Positions 62,201 to 64,000 of a DNA stretch of 64,000 bases are shown one piece after another. Numbering within the stretch: the stretch's first letter is position 1; each line of letters opens with the position of its first letter. The notes under the pieces were generated by a model. It did no database searches. It was not told the origin of the DNA and worked only from the letters and a program-made list of their open reading frames with translations. Source of the DNA: Duganella sp. BJB476 (lineage in GTDB: Bacteria > Pseudomonadota > Gammaproteobacteria > Burkholderiales > Burkholderiaceae_D); NCBI RefSeq assembly GCF_003416895.1, contig NZ_QVIO01000008.1:62001-126000 (forward strand). The letters run 5' to 3'. A program made the position numbers and the translations under genes.

Positions 62201-63273
62201 CGGCCACCATCAACGCCACCCGCGCGGCGATGGTCGGCATCGGCTACAAGGCCCAGCGCCTGGGCAATGACTTGCTGAAGAAATTCGCCAAGAAGCAGAC
62301 CAAGGCGCCGCCTCCAACGGTGGGCAAGCCGAAGGTGCGCGAGCAGGTGATCCACTTCATCAACAAGAAAATGCCGGGCGGCCTGCCGAAGAAAACCGCG
62401 CGCGCCTTGCTGGATATCGAGGACGACAAGGTCATCCCTATCATCCGCAATCCCAAGGCCACCAATGCCGATACGGAAGCGGTGTTCTACTTCCCTGGCT
62501 GTGGCTCGGAGCGCCTGTTCTCGCAGGTGGGTCTGGCTACGCAGGCGATGCTGTGGGAAGTGGGCGTGCAGACCGTGCTGCCGCCGGGCTATCTGTGCTG
62601 CGGTTATCCGCAGCGCGGCGCCGGCGAGTACGACAAGGCCGAGAAGATGATGACCGATAACCGCGTGCTGTTCCACCGCATGGCGAACACGCTCAACTAT
62701 CTGGACATCAAGACGGTGCTGGTCTCGTGCGGTACCTGCTACGACCAGCTGGCGACCTACGAGTTCGACAAGATCTTCCCTGGCTGCCGCATCATGGACA
62801 TCCATGAGTACCTGATGGAAAAGCAGGTCCGGCTGGAGGGCGTGACCGGCACGCGCTATATGTACCACGAGCCTTGCCACACGCCGATGAAGCTGCAGGA
62901 AGCGACCAAGACCGTCAACACGCTGATCCAGACGCACGACAACGTCAAGATCGAGAAGAACGACCGCTGCTGCGGCGATTCGGGCACGCTGATGATCGCG
63001 CGTCCCGACATCTCGACGCAGGTGCGCTTCCGCAAGGAAGAGGAAGTCATCAAGGGCGCCGACAAGCTGCGCGCCGACGGCTTCGAAGGCGAAGTGAAGA
63101 TCCTGACCAGCTGCCCGGCCTGCCTGGGTGGCGTGTCGCGCTACGGCGAGGACGCGGGCACGACGGCCGACTACATCGTGGTCGAGATCGCCAAGCACCT
63201 GCTGGGCGAGAACTGGATGGCCGACTACGTCAAGCGCGCCAACGACGGCGGCATCGAGCGGGTGCTGGTGTAA
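59254..63273 (+). CDS. Fused FAD-linked dehydrogenase / Fe-S (CCG) oxidoreductase
   Basis: A 1339-residue protein combining a GlcD-type and a GlcF-type subunit in one chain. The N-terminal region (1-190) is a domain of unknown function; an FAD-binding type 4 domain follows (IPRGGGTGYTGGAIPL), then the FAD-oxidase C-terminal domain (up to about 830, with HAGDGNVHTNLPV). Two 4Fe-4S motifs (CLRCGKCKPVCS at about 870, CTVCHKCVTPCP at about 932) and two CCG cysteine motifs (FPGCGSE...CCGYPQ at 1080-1115, EPCHTP...RCCGDSG at 1205-1240) complete the electron path. The substrate is probably a 2-hydroxyacid such as D-lactate or glycolate, with electrons to quinone. Start chosen at 59254; the longer upstream frame lacks support. 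Confidence 0.88.
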   Translation: MNAPAQIQALLAETPHGPEATRLREIPYNYTSFSDREIVIRLLGEESWSLLDALRGARQTGRSARMLYEVLGDIWAVRRNPYLQDDMLDNPKRRQELIDALHHRLAEVDKRRLTVDDTGANQDDEAARERSVNVAKLLRAAGKAVADFGEEFKQVYDLRKRTNKVLGRYTDKHNICFDGMKRISHVTDATDWRVEYPFVVLTPDTEEEMAGLVKGCIELGLTIIPRGGGTGYTGGAIPLTPMSAVINTEKLLNMGAVEMKVLPGLDREYATIYTGAGVITNKVSEAAEKAGFVFAVDPTSAHASCIGGNIAMNAGGKKAVLWGTALDNLASWRMVDPNGDWLEVTRLDHNLSKIHDTPLARFKLEWTHPTARGESKGEPFKTELLEIEGRKFRKEGLGKDVTDKFLAGLPGIQKEGCDGLITSSRWILHKMPKFARTVCLEFFGQARDAIPSIVEIKDYLDGLPAKGEQFSTLRLAGLEHLDERYLRAVGYATKSKRGVLPKMALFGDIVGDDENAVAMAASEVVRIANTRVGEGFVAVSPEARKKFWLDRARTAAIAKHTNAFKINEDVVIPLNRMGEYTDGIERINIELSIKNKLQLADELHQFFAAGNLPIGKSDDADDGVGDEEMMGDRAEQAQALLTQVAARWTFLLAELDKPLTAVTAQLAELGLERLLPVFEERLKTQPDATLFDVVQDRTIRVTWKQEIRAQLRQIFNGAAYKLILDEATAIHKRVLRGRVFVALHMHAGDGNVHTNLPVNSDHYEMLQLAHQAVARIMKLARSLNGVISGEHGIGITKLEFLTEEEIGPFRDYKLRVDPEGRFNKGKLLNLAGMEADLSNAYTPSFGLMGHESLIMQQSDIGEIANSVKDCLRCGKCKPVCSTHVPRANLLYSPRDKILATSSLIEAFLYEEQTRRGISIKHWEEFEDVADHCTVCHKCVTPCPVNIDFGDVSMNMRNLLRKMDKKSFNPGKSAAMFFLNATDPATINATRAAMVGIGYKAQRLGNDLLKKFAKKQTKAPPPTVGKPKVREQVIHFINKKMPGGLPKKTARALLDIEDDKVIPIIRNPKATNADTEAVFYFPGCGSERLFSQVGLATQAMLWEVGVQTVLPPGYLCCGYPQRGAGEYDKAEKMMTDNRVLFHRMANTLNYLDIKTVLVSCGTCYDQLATYEFDKIFPGCRIMDIHEYLMEKQVRLEGVTGTRYMYHEPCHTPMKLQEATKTVNTLIQTHDNVKIEKNDRCCGDSGTLMIARPDISTQVRFRKEEEVIKGADKLRADGFEGEVKILTSCPACLGGVSRYGEDAGTTADYIVVEIAKHLLGENWMADYVKRANDGGIERVLV

Positions 63274-63701
63274 TGGCCTGCGACCTGTGCAAGCTGCTGG
63301 AAGCGCCGGGTGCGGCTTTGATCTGGGGCGACCGCCAGCTGTCGGTGGTCGCCGTGGACGAGGCCGAGTATCCGGGTTTCACGCGTGTGGTGTGGAATGC
63401 CCACGTCAAGGAAATGACCGATCTGTCGCCGGCTGAACGCAGCCGCGTGATGGAGCTGGTGTGGGCCGTCGAGTCCGCACAACGCGCGGTGATGGCGCCG
63501 GAAAAAATCAACCTGGCCAGCTTTGGTAATATGACGCCTCATGTGCACTGGCATGTGATTCCGCGTTATGTGGGCGATGCACACTTCCCTAATCCGACCT
63601 GGGCTGTTACGCAGCGCTCGTCGGCGCCGGAAGTGCTGGCCGCGCGCCGCGCGCTGCTGCCGGCCCTGCACGCCGCGATAATCGAACGTTTGAAAGCATA
63701 A
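63273..63701 (+). CDS. HIT-family protein
   Basis: A 142-residue histidine-triad protein with the nucleotide-hydrolase motif HVHWHVIPR. N-terminal CDLCK is a CxxC pair that may bind zinc. HIT proteins hydrolyse nucleotide phosphoramidates or dinucleotides. The ATG overlaps the stop of the oxidoreductase by one base, and the DUF971 gene starts 3 bp after its stop, so they form one transcript. Confidence 0.92.
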   Translation: MACDLCKLLEAPGAALIWGDRQLSVVAVDEAEYPGFTRVVWNAHVKEMTDLSPAERSRVMELVWAVESAQRAVMAPEKINLASFGNMTPHVHWHVIPRYVGDAHFPNPTWAVTQRSSAPEVLAARRALLPALHAAIIERLKA

Positions 63702-63704
63702 GCA

Positions 63705-64000
63705 ATGAGCAAGCAACCTACTGGCCTGACCGTCCACAACAAGTCCAAAGTGCTGGACATCGAATTTGACGACGGCGCCTCGTTCTCGATTCCGTTCGAG
63801 CTGCTGCGCGTGTATTCGCCGTCGGCCGAGGTGAAGGGGCATGGCGAAGGGCAGGAGGTGCTACAGGTGGGCAAGCGCGAAGTGGGCATCGCGGCGATGG
63901 ACCCGGTCGGCAACTACGCAGTGCAACCGACCTTCACCGATGGCCACAACACGGGCTTGTACACCTGGGACTACCTGTACAAGCTGGGTAATGAAAAAGA
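63705..64000 (+). CDS. DUF971 protein (gamma-butyrobetaine hydroxylase-like N-terminal domain), 3' truncated by window
   Basis: The first 98 codons of a gene that continues past the window. VHNKSKVLDIEFDDGASFSIPFELLRVYSPSAEV and NYAVQPTFTDGHNTGLYTWDYLY are typical of DUF971 proteins, small iron-sulfur-biogenesis-linked proteins that in this group usually precede ubiE. No stop appears before the end. Confidence 0.88.
   Translation, partial: MSKQPTGLTVHNKSKVLDIEFDDGASFSIPFELLRVYSPSAEVKGHGEGQEVLQVGKREVGIAAMDPVGNYAVQPTFTDGHNTGLYTWDYLYKLGNEK

Noticed and set aside
59464..63198. 1244-codon minus-strand frame opposite the large oxidoreductase
   Set aside because: Antisense frame with repetitive Gln/Arg/Asp composition and no recognisable domain.
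1..64000. CRISPR array or prophage
   Set aside because: No regular repeat-spacer pattern and no phage structural or complete recombinase genes were seen.

Overview
The window comes from the chromosome of a high-GC betaproteobacterium. The order mutM/mutY, TPR lipoprotein-lolB-ispE-tRNA-Gln-prs-rplY-pth, kdsD-kdsC-lptC-lptA-lptB-rpoN-hpf, ptsN-hprK-rapZ, ilvA, a fused FAD/Fe-S dehydrogenase, HIT and DUF971 is what I would expect in Oxalobacteraceae (Massilia, Duganella, Janthinobacterium). This placement is an inference from gene order and protein character, not a database match.

Layout. 0-13.9 kb is mostly core housekeeping: the end of an Ig-like surface protein, an in-frame aroK-aroB fusion, dgt, a tandem-repeat coiled-coil membrane protein, an oxidative-damage repair cluster on the minus strand (mutM, a dynamin-like GTPase, mutY), then TPR lipoprotein, lolB, ispE, tRNA-Gln, prs, rplY and pth. 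14-28.5 kb is accessory: a secreted M20 amidohydrolase, the DUF2339/DUF3999 membrane pair, a DUF885 metallopeptidase, an MFS transporter, an acyltransferase, a histidine-rich membrane protein of unknown function, a secreted formylglycine-generating-enzyme-fold protein and a LytS/LytR two-component system. 28.6-30.0 kb is a small AT-richer island: a deletion-derivative antitoxin ORF, a complete vapBC module with a palindromic operator, and a fragment resembling the start of an integrase.

30.1-44.0 kb holds ychF, a SnoaL-like secreted protein, a three-gene signalling operon joined by ATGA overlaps (Crp/Fnr regulator, hybrid histidine kinase, response regulator with PAS), an M48 protease, a periplasmic binding protein, an NYN-LOTUS RNA-binding protein, a MOSC protein, a diguanylate cyclase and a Kef-type antiporter. 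The last two converge on a near-perfect 87-bp palindrome. 44.1-49.6 kb is the LPS-export and sigma-54 operon. 49.6-55.6 kb carries an alginate lyase, an acyl-CoA hydratase/hydrolase, an Lrp regulator, two VOC proteins, and the nitrogen-PTS genes rapZ-hprK-ptsN facing back towards rpoN. 55.9-64 kb has queF, ilvA, a YqaA-like membrane protein, the large oxidoreductase, a HIT protein and a cut-off DUF971 gene.

How the genes fit together: KdsD/KdsC make Kdo for LPS, LptA/B/C export it, and LolB inserts lipoproteins into the same outer membrane. RpoN, Hpf, PtsN, HprK and RapZ are classic nitrogen/carbon-signalling partners, but here they lie on two facing strands. MutM and MutY are the two glycosylases of the 8-oxoguanine repair system and appear co-transcribed. 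The most unusual items are the aroKB fusion, the mutM-dynamin-mutY operon, the histidine-rich membrane protein with its operator-like repeat, the toxin-antitoxin/integrase island, and the long palindrome that supplies the stop codon of the diguanylate cyclase.
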